Assembly (NCBI RefSeq): GCF_910589235.1
Contig: NC_060955.1
Span: forward strand, 5,407,194-5,471,193
DNA length: 64,000 nucleotides
Reading direction: 5' to 3'
From: Vespa crabro
Taxonomy: Eukaryota > Arthropoda > Insecta > Hymenoptera > Vespidae
Part shown: positions 1 to 11,835 of the stretch, piece after piece
Numbering within the stretch: the stretch's first letter is position 1
Layout: the number at the start of each line of letters is the position of its first letter
Notes under the pieces: generated by a model
Database searches by the model: none
What the model saw: the letters and a program-made list of their open reading frames with translations, nothing else
What the model was told of the DNA's origin: nothing
Translations under genes and position numbers: made by a program

Positions 1-166
1 AATTCAAATAATAAAATAACTTACAGATATTTATTTTTAAAGTTAGTTATATCATTATTTACCATTTTGTAAATAATGTTAAATATTATTATATAACCAT
101 AAAAATCATGTTCTCGATAAATAATTATAAGACTTAGTATAGATTTTACATTGACCTATATCACAG

Positions 167-294
167 GTTTGCTACAAAAGCAGATCACGTCGAGAAATTG
201 GAGCAGGGCCTCGGCCAGGTCAAGGTTTCCGGCACTGTACATCTTTGCTGCACGAATCAGCTGTACCACTTACTGCTTCCGTATTTTAGGTTAT
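167..294. other. GC-rich segment inside LCMT1 intron, possible unassigned exon
   Basis: About 130 bp with clearly higher GC than the surrounding AT-rich intron. Both strands are open with G/C-rich third codon positions: plus frame gives ADHVEKLEQGLGQVKVSG after an acceptor-like TCACAG at 161-166; minus frame gives AAKMYSAGNLDLAEALLQFL and reaches a stop near 155. Neither matches the LCMT1 family nor any protein I recognise. It may be an exon of another transcript, an inserted fragment, or chance. Confidence 0.25.
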
Positions 295-343
295 ACTAAA
301 TTACAAAATCGTATTTTGAAAATATTGTATAACTGTTACTCAC

Positions 344-553
344 TTTAAGGAATTTGTCGATGAATACTTCTATGCCCTTGACCCTTGCGTAGTAACCACG
401 ATTGATCTCTGGTGGCTTTCGTGTAGTTTGTTTTACAAAAAAATTGATGAATGGATCAGACCAGTAACCAAGTTGCACTGCATACCTTTTACACTCACTG
501 GCATCATCATTCGTGGCCTGTATGGCCTCATCGTCCGCCATATCTTTAATCAT
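344..553 (-). CDS. LCMT1: Leucine carboxyl methyltransferase 1, first coding exon (partial)
   Basis: First coding exon of an LCMT1-like enzyme, the S-adenosylmethionine-dependent methyltransferase that methyl-esterifies the C-terminal leucine of the PP2A catalytic subunit in the cytosol. The 70 codons carry the family's N-terminal signature: DASECKRYAVQLGYWSDP followed by PEINRGYYARVKGI, which aligns well with remembered vertebrate LCMT1 (DASLCKRFAVSIGYWHDP, PEINRGYFARV). Two in-frame ATGs exist (553 and 541); either could be the start. The exon ends in FLK at a consensus GTGAGT donor (complement of 338-343), phase 0. The SAM-binding glycine-rich exon that should follow is not found in positions 1-343, so it lies beyond the left edge. 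The gene starts about 390 bp downstream of the INTS1 stop on the same strand. Family call is strong; the rest of the gene is unseen. Confidence 0.88.
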
Positions 554-939
554 TACACTAAAGTTTCTTCACTTCAGTCGTGAAAAATTATTTTACGTTT
601 TCTGGGTGTTGGATCTAATACTTGTTCCTCTCGAAAAACTGCACAATCGGCCATACTGTTCGAAATACAGGGCTGTATCTACTTACACCCAACGCAGGGG
701 TATAATAAAGGGATAAATTCGTTCGTAACAGTAACGTAGTACCTTTTTCAGTAGCCATGATAAAATTATGATAAATTTTTAATGATAAAATTTTTTAAAT
801 ACATAAAAAACTTATATGCATAAAAGAATGTTTTATAAAAATAACTACCTAAAAAAAATATAGTAAAAAAGGAAAAACACATTTCTTGTAATTATGAAAA
901 AATGTATTTTTTTCTGTACAAAATGTGTTTTCTTTAAAT
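554..939. other. Intergenic: INTS1 3' UTR and LCMT1 promoter region
   Basis: Spacer between two minus-strand genes. The part nearest INTS1 (about 730-939) is very AT-rich and probably holds its 3' UTR; no canonical AATAAA on the minus strand was found by eye. The part nearest LCMT1 (554-720) is more mixed in composition and probably holds that gene's promoter and 5' UTR. The open frame on the plus strand here looks spurious. Confidence 0.4.
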
Positions 940-3900
940 CTAACAACCTCGTTGTGTATTTAACAAGGCAATACTTCTATTAATGTAAGGAACGGTATTT
1001 ACGTTTGAATTTACTCCTAACTCAAATACTTTTTCCAACAAGGGTAATGCATGTTCTGAAAAAAAAATTTTATATAAATATAAAAATACTTTAAAGGTAA
1101 TATATTTTAGTAATTATGTTAAAAGAAAATATATTACCTTGCATACATAAAACAATTTCTGGTAATTTATCTAAAGCTGACATAAGTATATCAGCCCTAG
1201 GATTGTCCAAACATCGTTGAAAAGCAGATAATATGTTTGAATTAGGAACAGGATGATGTTTTAATGCTCTAGCAAGTAAAGTGTGAGCTAATGTCCTTAT
1301 ATTACCCTGTGGCGAAACAAGTAATTCTGCTATATTATCGATTATTGGTTCCAATACGGCAGGTTTACGAGATGACAAATGTTCGATTTCTTGAAGAGCT
1401 CCAAATACATCTAATGATAATTAGTAGTTTTATTTATTTGTTAATAAGTTTTCTTTGTTAAAATGTTATACTGATTATACCTTCTCCGTGTAATCTGCTA
1501 AGTATTGCTAGTAAAGGTTGTCGATGTGGTGGAATTGCAGGTTCTGATGGAAGTGGACTAGGAGCAAGTGTTAGCAGTATCTCTTCTGTATCTTCTCCTT
1601 CTCTTGGAATTGGAATTCCTGATATAAGTGTCCTTAAAGTGGTTAAACTTGGATAATGTGCCTGTAACTCACTATATGCAAATTCAAATAAGAAGATGAT
1701 TAACATTTTGTTTAACTGTTTGAGTATGGGATCACGCTCTTCGCATTTTTAATATAATAGTAGAGGAGCGTGATCGCGTTTGTTAGTACTCACGATTAAG
1801 TCCAAAAGAAAATTACTTACTGAAGGATTTGGGCATGTTTTTGTAAATATTTTAATGCCCTGTTGGGATCATAAGAAATATATCCATATAGAAAAGAAAC
1901 AAATCTGGTCAATAGAGGTGTAAATTCTTTCATTGGACTATAAATCTAAAAATATAAAAGAAAGCCAATAAGGCAATAAAAAATATTAGTGTTGTTAAAT
2001 TATTATTAAATCAAAAATTTTCTTAATAATTTATTACAAAGCATACCTGAAAACATTGAAAATAATTTTCTAATGTATCTTCTAAAGCTGTTTTATGTTC
2101 TTCATTAAATATATAAGGTTGTAATAATTCCAGCAATCCCATTACTTGTACAAAAAGATTTAAATGATGTCCCGTTCTAAATTGATTATATTCCATATAA
2201 CATCGACCCATTAATGACGAAGCCAGCATTGGAAGTTGTCGTAATACTAAAATAGGATGTACAGCTGCTATTTTTCTAGCACATAATTCAAATTCTTGAG
2301 ATTTAAAAGTCCAAGATTTTTGTCGTGGTGTTGCTGCCAAAGCTGTCAATAAAGAATGACTCATACAATCCAAGACTGAGCCAGTCCATCCTGTTATTTT
2401 TGCTCCAGCAACAAACTTTGTTGTTTGATGAGTATCCAAGTAACATATTACTTTGGGTATTTTCATATACATATGTAAGAGAAATTGATGTGCCATATCA
2501 GCATTTACACTGAAAAAGATACAAATTTAGTACTTAATAAATTAATAAATGCATATGTTGCATGATAATACTTAACGAACCTAGTATTTTGCATCATATG
2601 TTCAGTTAAATACTTTACTACTCTAGCAATTAAATGATCATTTGTTGAAATGCAGTGTAGTAACAAATCAAGACGAAGTTCCATGCGAGCAAGTGCAGCA
2701 TTTCTGTCTTCACAGTTACATATAATAACAGCTTCAGCTACTACATATGCAACAAGGTTTAGTAATTGTTCTTTTTGAAGTAATAAAATATTCTCAGGTA
2801 CATAATGCTTTGGTGTGAATTTATCTCGACCTTGCCAAAGTTTAGGATTGCATGTTAATGCCCAAAGAAAATCCAATACAGCACTTGGATCATATCTGTT
2901 TTAATCAGGTAAAGTTAACTACAGAAATAAATCTTATGTATATTAATATTTTTCCTATGTACATACCCATCGTCATATTTATCTAGCAAATGTCCTACAC
3001 ATTTATATAAAGTTGTCCAACTTGCTCTGTGTGTTAGAAGTGTTAACAAGTATGGTCTGCAAGAATGCAAACTCAGAGTATTATCCATTTTTACGTGTAC
3101 TTTCGTTTTTCCAAATAAAAGTTTCATTTGAAGATTAGGACATGTATCAATTAATTCAGGTTCTACAGAAGCTAACCAATCAATCAACAATCCTGTTCGA
3201 GATCTTACAATGCCTTCGTTACTATCAGTAATTAATAATCTTGTCATAGCTTCAATAAGAACATCATTTTTCTGTTGTTTAAGGCTAATATCTAATAATT
3301 TTCGACCTACACCTTCCAAATTTACAGTATCTGTATTTTCTAAAATTGTACCAGGATCTCTATTTTGCATTAACATAGTTAATTCTCTACGTTGTGGAGT
3401 GTTCGTTAACTGTACATTAGCAAAATCTCTTAGAATTGAGAGAATGGGTGCCTTTATATCACCAATCAATGATATTAAATTTAAGCACATATTTCGTGCC
3501 AATTCAACCACTTGTTTTGGAGTTGATAGGTTTTTTAAAGGCAATAATATTACACGCATTAAAGTACAAGAATATTGAGACATATGCACCAGAGATGCTA
3601 GAAATTGTTTTACTTGCATTGAACTTAAAACACTGCATATATGTTGTATTGCTAAGACTACAGCTCCACTTTCTTTAGCTGATTTTTGCAAATCTTTTGC
3701 AAGTGTTTTATGTAAACGACGATAAGCATCTATTTTTTGATTTAATGAAATATTTTCAATAAATAGTCTATTAATCAGATGCGGAACATCAGTTTTTACA
3801 GAACACTGAATAACAGACTGCTTCTGTACCATAGCACTTTGTGGTAATGGTTCTTGCAATTTATTTATTGCCATAGCATTTTCCTCTGGTAAATGTGGTT

Positions 3901-6900
3901 CCAATAATTGCAAAACTTGTACAAATACTAATCCTCCTGTTGCTCCTCTTCTATGCTGAACTTCAACTAGCTGAGCCATATAAGTTTTATCAAGTACAGC
4001 CTCTCCAACTGAACTTGGATCAATTTGCACTCCTGCATCAAGTGTATGTAATAATTTACTCATTGAAGAAACAGGTATTCCAAAGCTTTGAATAAAAAGA
4101 ACCAACTGTTGTGGTTCTAAATCTTTCAAAGCTGCATCCACTAATCGTGGTACATTACTTCTAATCATACGTAATTTCAACCAATCTGGAATGAGCAATG
4201 CTTCCTCACTTGTATCTACAAGAAAGGCTTTAGGTGGATCTGCGTTTAAAGGGAACCACGTTTCCAATAAATTAGCGAATAGTTCATCATCATCAGATGA
4301 ATCATAGGTCAACAGTATTATCATAGCATGAACTACCAAAATATGCATGGTACATTCTTCTCCACTGCTCCATTGTACAAGAATTTGATCTTGACTCTCA
4401 GACCATGTATATCCTTCTCCTCTAGGAGCTCTAGCCTTTTCTAGATAATTGCAAAATATTGCCATAAATGCATGTAATGTCTGTTTAGTTTGGTGATTAT
4501 CACTTTCAGGTTGTGGAAGAATTGCTGCAATAATTGTACTACGTTCAACCACTAATTGTGAAATTTCATTTGCTAAATCAGTTAAATCAGGTAGATCATC
4601 TTCAGTAGTATGTGCAGCAAGATATGATATGTAAGCATGTACAAGATCAGGATTATTTTCTACTTGACAGGCACCACGAAGAGCTGTAGATACTAAGGAA
4701 CGTACTGATACAAAATGGGGTATAGATGGTAACTTACGTAACAACCAAATTTCTCTAAAATAAAATTATTTTCTTTCAAATAAGTGTAATAAAATGAATT
4801 ATTATATATTATACAAGTTAAATATATACAGACAACTTACCTATCAACTTCAATATCCATTTCCATACTTTCCTCTTCAAGTGGTATTGAATCTAGAACC
4901 ATTTTTAATCCAGTAATAGCTTGGAGGCGGCTACTGCTTTGTTGACTACTTAATCTTCTCAAAAAATACTCCAAAACTTCATAGGCATGTTGTTGATCTT
5001 GATCCGGATCAGTTAATAAAGTTTGAAGATGAGCTAATAATTGTTGTTGTCTAGGCTGTTTTTCAGCTGCTTGAGTACTTGTAGATAATAAGAATTCACA
5101 AAGACATTGTACAGGTAGTTGACTAAGTGAACCTTCACTATTTTGTACCAAATCTGCTAACCATGGCATACTTTGAGATGAACTTTGTTGTTGTCTTTGT
5201 ATTATATCTAATAAAAAATCTGGCTTTCGAGATCGACAAAGCAAATGTCCTAATCTATGAGATACATTTAAAGATTTAATTTGTTCTAACACAGCTGGTG
5301 GTGGTCTCCTAGCAATACCAGTTGGATCCATAGTTATTAACTGGGATAGAAGTAAACTGTTTTGTTCAGAAATTTGTATTCTTGTTGATGCTGCAGCTAA
5401 ATGAGATTCATATTCAAGTATTTCTTGCCTTTCTATTGCTTCAACTTGTAATTCTTTGGCACGTTCTTGTTCCATAATTTCTGGTAAAGCCATTGTAGGT
5501 GGAGGATATGCAAAATGACTGGAAATATTTAATCAATGAAATATGTATAGCATGTCATATATAATATTAATATTTAAATAATTCCTATATGTTATATAAA
5601 CATTTTCAATGTTATTTAATATACTTACTTACTTAGTAATACACATTTCCATAAGAGTTCTCAAAATAGGATATCGTTTCCATGCAAGAGCGCCGATTGT
5701 GGAAGGATTGTGAGCAGCTAAAATTAACAACATTATCCATCCTTTCCAGTATAAATTTGATATTGCTAAAGTTGGTGGTACATATCTAAATAAAAAGTAT
5801 TAAAAATATATATTATTATACAAGTTATATAGGCATAAAATATAATAATTAATAATAATTAATATGATTATATCACATCAATTTACCCAGCAGGTATATT
5901 TATTGTTCCTGGAGGTTGGTAAATACAAAGATTGAAGATAAGTTCAATGATATCTGTTTTATCAGCTTGTAACATTGGAAAACTTTCTGTTGAATTTGCT
6001 GCTGCTCTTCTTATTAATTGATCTGTCAAATCTAACGTTTCTGAATGTGTTATACTATTATCCTATAGGTAAATATATTTATATTATTGTATATAATTTC
6101 TAAATGAAACAAATTCTATTTTTATGTTAATGTTTTATATATTTGTATTTTTATATCTTACTTACTTTAGCAAATCCCATCAATAACAACCTTAATAGTG
6201 TACTCTGTAATAATGGAACATCTGACACGAGACGAAGATAGAACACTCTATCTGATTCTGGTGGCCAGTTATCTAATTTATAATAATGTTCAGCAGATTC
6301 CAACATTAATATTTTATGTAAACCATGAAGCAGTTCATTTTTACCAACAAGATACATTTGTTGTGCAGAATTTCGGAGCCATAAAACGGCTTCATATTGT
6401 ATTGTTGCAACTAAATTTTGAAAATGATGTAACAAAGCCACATCTTCTTTATCACCACGTTGTGCAAGAGCTGCTGCTTCCTTAACTTGTGGACTGATAG
6501 CCAAAAGCATACAAAGACAGAGTAAATCTATTAAAGACATAAACACTCGTTCTTTGAATTCAAAGTTTAGCAATTGTTGTGCTATATCCTGTCTTTCTGA
6601 CATTAATGTACGTGCGAATGTAACTAAATTAATATCGTGTCGACAAACACGTACAATTTCTCTGAGTAGTGCACGTAAAGGTCTCAAATAATCTTCACGA
6701 TTCATTAATAAATCTTGAAATATTTCTGCAAGTAATTTAGCTGCTTGCTCAGGTAATGTCTGAAATATTACAGCTAACATTGGCATGTTATTTGGATTAC
6801 GTGCGTTAGACAATTCGTTATAAATTGTATGTTTTAAAATCGTAGACAAATTTTCTGGATGAAGACCAATCAGTTCCTTTACTCCATTTAAGTATAAATT

Positions 6901-8299
6901 AATCACAGCTTTAGTCTTTAACCGCATTTTTACTAATTGACTTATAACTTCTACATCTTTTTGTGTATGTGAAGTACAATTGTAACAAATATAACTGAGT
7001 AATTCCTGTGCAGGTCTCATTAATTTAGGATTATGCAGCCACATTTCTAATCTTGGAACAGCAATGTTTCTGATTTCTACAAACCCACATGCTGAAGAAA
7101 GTAATCTTAAAAAATTTCTTGTAATCGATTCTGGTTGTCTCCTATTTATTTGTTCCTTGACAGCTGTTAATACAATATACTCTACATTGTCCATACAATG
7201 AGTATATCTAGGAGTTACTGGAAATTCTATTTTTTCTTTATCTCCAGAGAATTGTACAGTTGAAGTTCCTGGTTCTTCATCATCTATTGTAGAAGGGCTA
7301 TGACAGTCTCTTGGTGTTAATACTGATAATTCTGTTTGTAATATACTTTTAGGTGGTTGTCTTGTATTAAATCCTGTTAATATATTATCAACAAAGCCCT
7401 TACATTCTTCATGATCAATCCATACACGTTCACCTAATGCATCTTCAATATAAAGCTATAAAAGAAAAAGAAAAAAAATAAGTATCTATATACTTCTAAT
7501 TTAAATAATATAACATTATATTGTATTATATCATACAAATGAAAATTGTAGAATTTATTACAGTAACCTGTACAAAAATTTCTGGCCAATTCTTCTTATC
7601 ATGAAATCCTTTCATTAACAAATTTGCAGCCAGCACTGGTACAAGTGGATTTCCTTTACTTTTGTAATTATGAGCTTGGTCTCTCTTTAATAAAGATGAC
7701 AATGCATGAAGTATGCAATCATTAGAAAAAATTGATGCACGAATTTTTGCTAGATAGAGTAATCCCATATATATTAATGTTTCAGGTTTCCATCTTTGAT
7801 TTTTAAGAGTTTTTATAGCACCACAAATTATGCCAATAACTTTATCACCCTCATCATTATCATTAGCTTCTAATACTAATGGAACAAAATCTGCTGGATC
7901 AGTTTCTGTAGCTACTGCTTCCCATGCCTCAGTACTAGAAAATGGAGGCCTTTGATGAGTAATATGTTGTGCAAGTTTCGGCTTTTTTTGTGGAATTAAT
8001 GATTGAAGAGATCCTGGTGGTGCTTCCTTTTTACGTTCTGTGCCTATTAATAATAAAAAAAAAATATTAATAGAATATAAAAATATTTACTTTTCTATGA
8101 ACATTTCATTTCTGCTTGAAATATCACAATTACCAGAGGTTGAAGCAGTACCACTTGGTTTAGGATGTATAACACCTGGTCTTTTAGCATCAGAATTTTC
8201 CCCACGAGAACTTTTTGATCCAAGTGCAAATAAATCAGAAGGATGCTGAGCAATTTTATTTTTTGCACCCCTCCCTATACTTGTTTTGCCACGATCCAT
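940..8299 (-). CDS. INTS1: Integrator complex subunit 1, 13 coding exons
   Basis: Largest Integrator subunit, a HEAT/ARM-like scaffold of the nuclear complex that cleaves snRNA 3' ends and terminates paused RNA polymerase II. Exons (complement, 5' to 3'): 8134-8299, 7568-8037, 6166-7455, 5887-6062, 5633-5785, 4841-5518, 2967-4754, 2581-2895, 2047-2509, 1821-1945, 1481-1671, 1138-1410, 940-1055; total 6204 nt, 2067 aa, all phases consistent (human protein about 2190 aa). Diagnostic stretches: DLFALGSK near the N-terminus, KGNPLVPVLAANLLM (residues about 170-190), RNPNNMPMLAV, YYKLDNWPPESDR, SSQSMPWLADLVQNSEGSL, HILVVHAMIILLTYDSSDDD, FLVDTSEEALLIPDWLKLRM, DLEPQQLVLFIQSFGIPVSS. The first exon must use the GTAATT donor at 8133, not the later GTAAAT, because only this gives the conserved S-ERK junction and an open frame. 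Head-to-head with ASNA1. No broken features seen. Confidence 0.97.
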
Positions 8300-8525
8300 T
8301 GTAATTTTTATTAATATCTATGTTCATTGATGAATGTACAACAAAACATAAATTAAATCTACAGATTTAAAACTTAATGCTTTTTTCATATAACACATAT
8401 AAGTCCTCATATCATACATCAGAGATACTACTTAATTTCACAATTTTTATTTTATGTTCCTAGTATAGTATGAAAGTATGGTTTCCTAACCTTTATGCTG
8501 TATATGTATATTTATATATATATGG

Positions 8526-8574
<49 letters not shown>

Positions 8575-9578
8575 GTATTATAAGTTTATAATTTGTTTAA
8601 GAAAGTTTTTTAAAAATAATAAAAATCTCATAAGAAACACGTAGATAATCTTAGAAATAAACTTTTGCATTTAAAGGAATCATTCTTTTACAAATTTATA
8701 TAATCAACACTACACCACGATTTCTAAATACTAACTTTGTAAAATGTACAATTATTATTGTACGAAGATTGGAAGAATGATGAAGTATTACCGGCAATAA
8801 CAAAACTAACAGTTGCCAAAACTAAATACACGGCGCCATCTATCTTTAATGTTTCAACAAAAAGAAGTAGAACTTTTTTCATGTAATTTTTTCTTTGAAA
8901 TAATATAATAATTGAAATAATAAAAGAAAAAGTAAATATTAATGAATTCTGCGATAGTAGTAAAAATTTTATAATATATAGTTTCGACCAATAAAACGCA
9001 AGAGTTCAGATTTGGACTAATTTTAATTATCTATTGTTTTTCATGGGATGAATGCGATCACATGACTAATCACATTTGTATAAAAAACACGCACATTATT
9101 TTATTTCTAATAGCTTCGTTAATTACTAGAAAAATCTGTCAATGCTAGGTAAAGGTGGTTTACCATACTATTATCTTTTACATGCATGCCGTCTACAGAA
9201 TTACTTGCAGACGTGTAGTATTATTTGATCATGCTTAGTTGTGGTTAGTCGTTAGTCAAAACGAATAACGGTGAGTACTAATTTTTATTTTTGAAAATTT
9301 CTAATCATAATTTTTTTTTTATTAATTAGGAGAAGGAGAATGTCCAATGATGAATAATGATTCTAAGCTCATCTAATACGTTAAGAGAGCACACGTTTGT
9401 ATTTTAAAGTAACACTCGTGAAAATTATTCTTTAGTCTCGATTCATCGAATGTAATAATTGGTTCATCTAAGTTCATTCATCTTTTTGACTGCAATCTTT
9501 AGTATTTCTAATCATTTTTTGATTAATTTATATGACGTGTATAGTTTTCCAAACATTGTAAGATTTATAACAGTAAAC
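8300..9578. promoter_or_regulatory. Divergent promoter region, INTS1 / ASNA1
   Basis: AT-rich interval between two divergent housekeeping start codons. It contains an AT/ATGT microsatellite (about 8511-8579). On the plus strand an untranslated exon may end at a perfect GTGAGT donor (9271), with an acceptor TTAATTAG ending at 9329, giving a tiny 59-nt intron in the ASNA1 5' UTR. The following leader carries at least one short upstream ORF (ATG at about 9340, five codons). Transcription starts are inferred, not seen. Confidence 0.45.
8511..8579. repeat. AT / ATGT microsatellite
   Basis: Imperfect then pure AT repeat followed by about four TATG units, in the INTS1/ASNA1 spacer. Confidence 0.95.
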
Positions 9579-11184
9579 ATGAATGCAAATGATAGTGAAC
9601 AAACGGAGCAATATGAACCTTCTATTAAGAATATAATAGAACAACGATCTTTACGATGGATTTTTGTCGGTGGTAAAGGTGGAGTTGGGAAAACAACATG
9701 CAGGTATTTATAATTTTGGAATTGTGCATGTATTAATCCTAGAGACTTCACTTTACTCCTTTATGTTCATTCCTCGTTTTTTCTTTCAGTTGTTCTCTTG
9801 CCGTTCAATTGTCAAAAGTAAGAGAAAATGTTCTTATTATCTCTACAGATCCAGCTCATAATATCTCTGATGCCTTTGATCAGAAATTTAGTAAAGTACC
9901 TACCAAAGTTAAAGGTTTCAATAACTTATTTGCAATGGAAATTGATCCAAATGTAGGTATTACCGAATTACCTGAAGAATACTTTGATAACGAAGCAGGT
10001 TTGTATAAGCAAATTAGTATATTTTTATTAACGCCGTGCATGTTATGCAAGTAATGCAGATTAGTAGTAAACAGAATAAAGGCCATGCGTTGCTAAAGTA
10101 AAAGTGAGAGATTTTTCCAATCCGTCATTCATCGATTTACTTTAAAGCGGAGAGATTTCTCTATTCGGTTGGCTAAATGTTAATATATCTAGCATTATAT
10201 TATTTACTAAGAAGTGAATTTTAGGTGGAGAAGCAATGAGATTGAGCAAAAGTGTTATGCAAGAAATTGTTGGTGCATTTCCTGGTATAGACGAAGCAAT
10301 GAGTTATGCTGAGGTCATGAAGTAAGTTTTCATTTGTTTCAGTTAAGTTTTGAATTGTTTCAGTTGTTTATTTGTTTCAATATTTAAAGTTATATTTTTC
10401 TAATGTATTAAATCTATATATCTGTGGATTAAAATTTTTAGATTGGTAAAAGGAATGAACTTCTCTGTAGTAGTATTTGATACTGCACCTACTGGTCATA
10501 CTTTAAGATTACTGTCATTTCCTCAAGTGGTTGAAAAGGGATTAGGAAAACTGTTGCTTTTAAAAATGAAAATTGGTCCTTTCATTAAACAGGTTTGTTA
10601 AATAATAGATGATGTTTCATATGTTAAATATTAAAAATAGCTCTTTTATGTTCCATTTAATATATAGATATATATTATTTTAGCTTAGTTCTTTATTGGG
10701 AATCACTGATTTCAATATGGATACTTTTTCAAATAAAATGGAAGAAATGTTAACAGTTATTCGTCAAGTCAATGAACAATTTAGAAATCCGGAACAAACT
10801 ACATTTGTTTGTGTGTGTATAGCTGAATTTTTGTCACTTTATGAGACAGAAAGACTTGTACAAGAATTAACAAAATGTGGTATAGATACACACAACATTA
10901 TAGTAAATCAACTTCTTTTCCTAAAGGAAGGTGATGTTCCATGTAGACTTTGTCTTGCCCGGCACAGAATTCAAGATAAATATTTGGAACAGGTAGATTA
11001 ATTATTTTAATATTAATATATGTATATAACAACTTTTTTTTATGTTATCCTCTTTTTTTTCAAGATTATGGATCTTTATGAAGATTTTCATGTTACACGT
11101 CTACCTTTATTAGAAAGAGAAGTCCGTGGTGTACACCAAGTTAAAGAATTTTCTGAAAATCTTATTAAACCATATAAGCCTTAA
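9579..11184 (+). CDS. ASNA1: ATPase ASNA1/GET3, tail-anchored protein targeting factor
   Basis: Homolog of Get3/TRC40, the cytosolic ATPase dimer that receives newly made tail-anchored membrane proteins and delivers them to the ER receptor. Exons: 9579-9703, 9790-9998, 10225-10321, 10442-10592, 10684-10992, 11065-11184; 1011 nt, 336 aa, close to the family length (human 348). Visible motifs: deviant Walker A GGKGGVGKTT at residues 31-40 (signature lysine K33), switch I DPAHNISDAF at 62-71 with the catalytic aspartate D62, switch II DTAPTGHTLRLL from residue 157, and the dimer zinc-site CXXC (C281, C284). The start is the ATG at 9579; the longer open frame upstream has no in-frame ATG and begins at a TTG. 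AATAAA signals lie at 11350 and 11437. Convergent with GCAT. Confidence 0.97.
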
Positions 11185-11349
11185 CACAAATGTAATTAAT
11201 GGGATTATAATACACATAATCAGACATATAATCAGAAAATTTGACAATTTAGATCTCATAATGCAAAAATTTGTATAAAAATTTATTTCTTATATTTCCA
11301 TTATTCATATTATAATAATCTGATAAATTCATTCTTTGTTGCTTCTTGT

Positions 11350-11355
11350 AATAAA
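11350..11355 (+). terminator. Polyadenylation signal, ASNA1
   Basis: AATAAA 166 nt past the ASNA1 stop; a second AATAAA lies at 11437-11442. Which one is used cannot be told from sequence. Confidence 0.5.
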
Positions 11356-11792
11356 TCCTACGTATAAACGTAGCAGTTAATAGATATGTAAGAGCTTTTG
11401 TGCATTCTCTATTATTTGCGTGAGGTGTGTCTTATGAATAAATATATACATTTTGTAAGAAATAATGCGTTTATTACAAATATATAGTTTATAAGACAAA
11501 TAGTTTGAAGACATCTAATATCGTGTATTATTTACTTAAAACACTTCACGCAAATATTGGAAAATGCGCCATAAAATTTCGATATAAAAGATATTAATTA
11601 CATAGAACATAGAATATAGAATATGCATTTGTATCTTTTATATCGCATTATTACGATTAATAAATAATTGTGATTTTTATCTGTTGAATTTATATCTTTA
11701 TAATAACACAATACAATGTTATTTTGTTATGTTGAATATGTATAATGCACAATGACATAAATTAAATTTAATTTCATTTTCAATTAGGAATA

Positions 11793-11798
11793 TTTATT
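11793..11798 (-). terminator. Polyadenylation signal, GCAT
   Basis: TTTATT on the plus strand, that is AATAAA on the minus strand, about 40 nt past the GCAT stop codon. Confidence 0.55.
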
Positions 11799-11835
11799 TA
11801 ACATTCTTTTATGGTAAAAGGACAAACTATTATTA

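Larger units (their letters stand above)
11185..11835. other. Convergent intergenic region ASNA1 / GCAT
   Basis: Very AT-rich region holding both 3' UTRs. No additional ORF or structured element was noticed apart from the polyadenylation signals of the two flanking genes. Confidence 0.6.

Noticed and set aside
8091..8133. Longer INTS1 first exon using the GTAAAT donor at 8090
   Set aside because: Joining it to the acceptor at 8037 produces an immediate stop; the GTAATT donor at 8133 gives the conserved junction.
9459..9578. N-terminal extension of ASNA1
   Set aside because: The upstream open frame starts with TTG, lacks an ATG, and is hydrophobic unlike the family; the ATG at 9579 gives the expected length.
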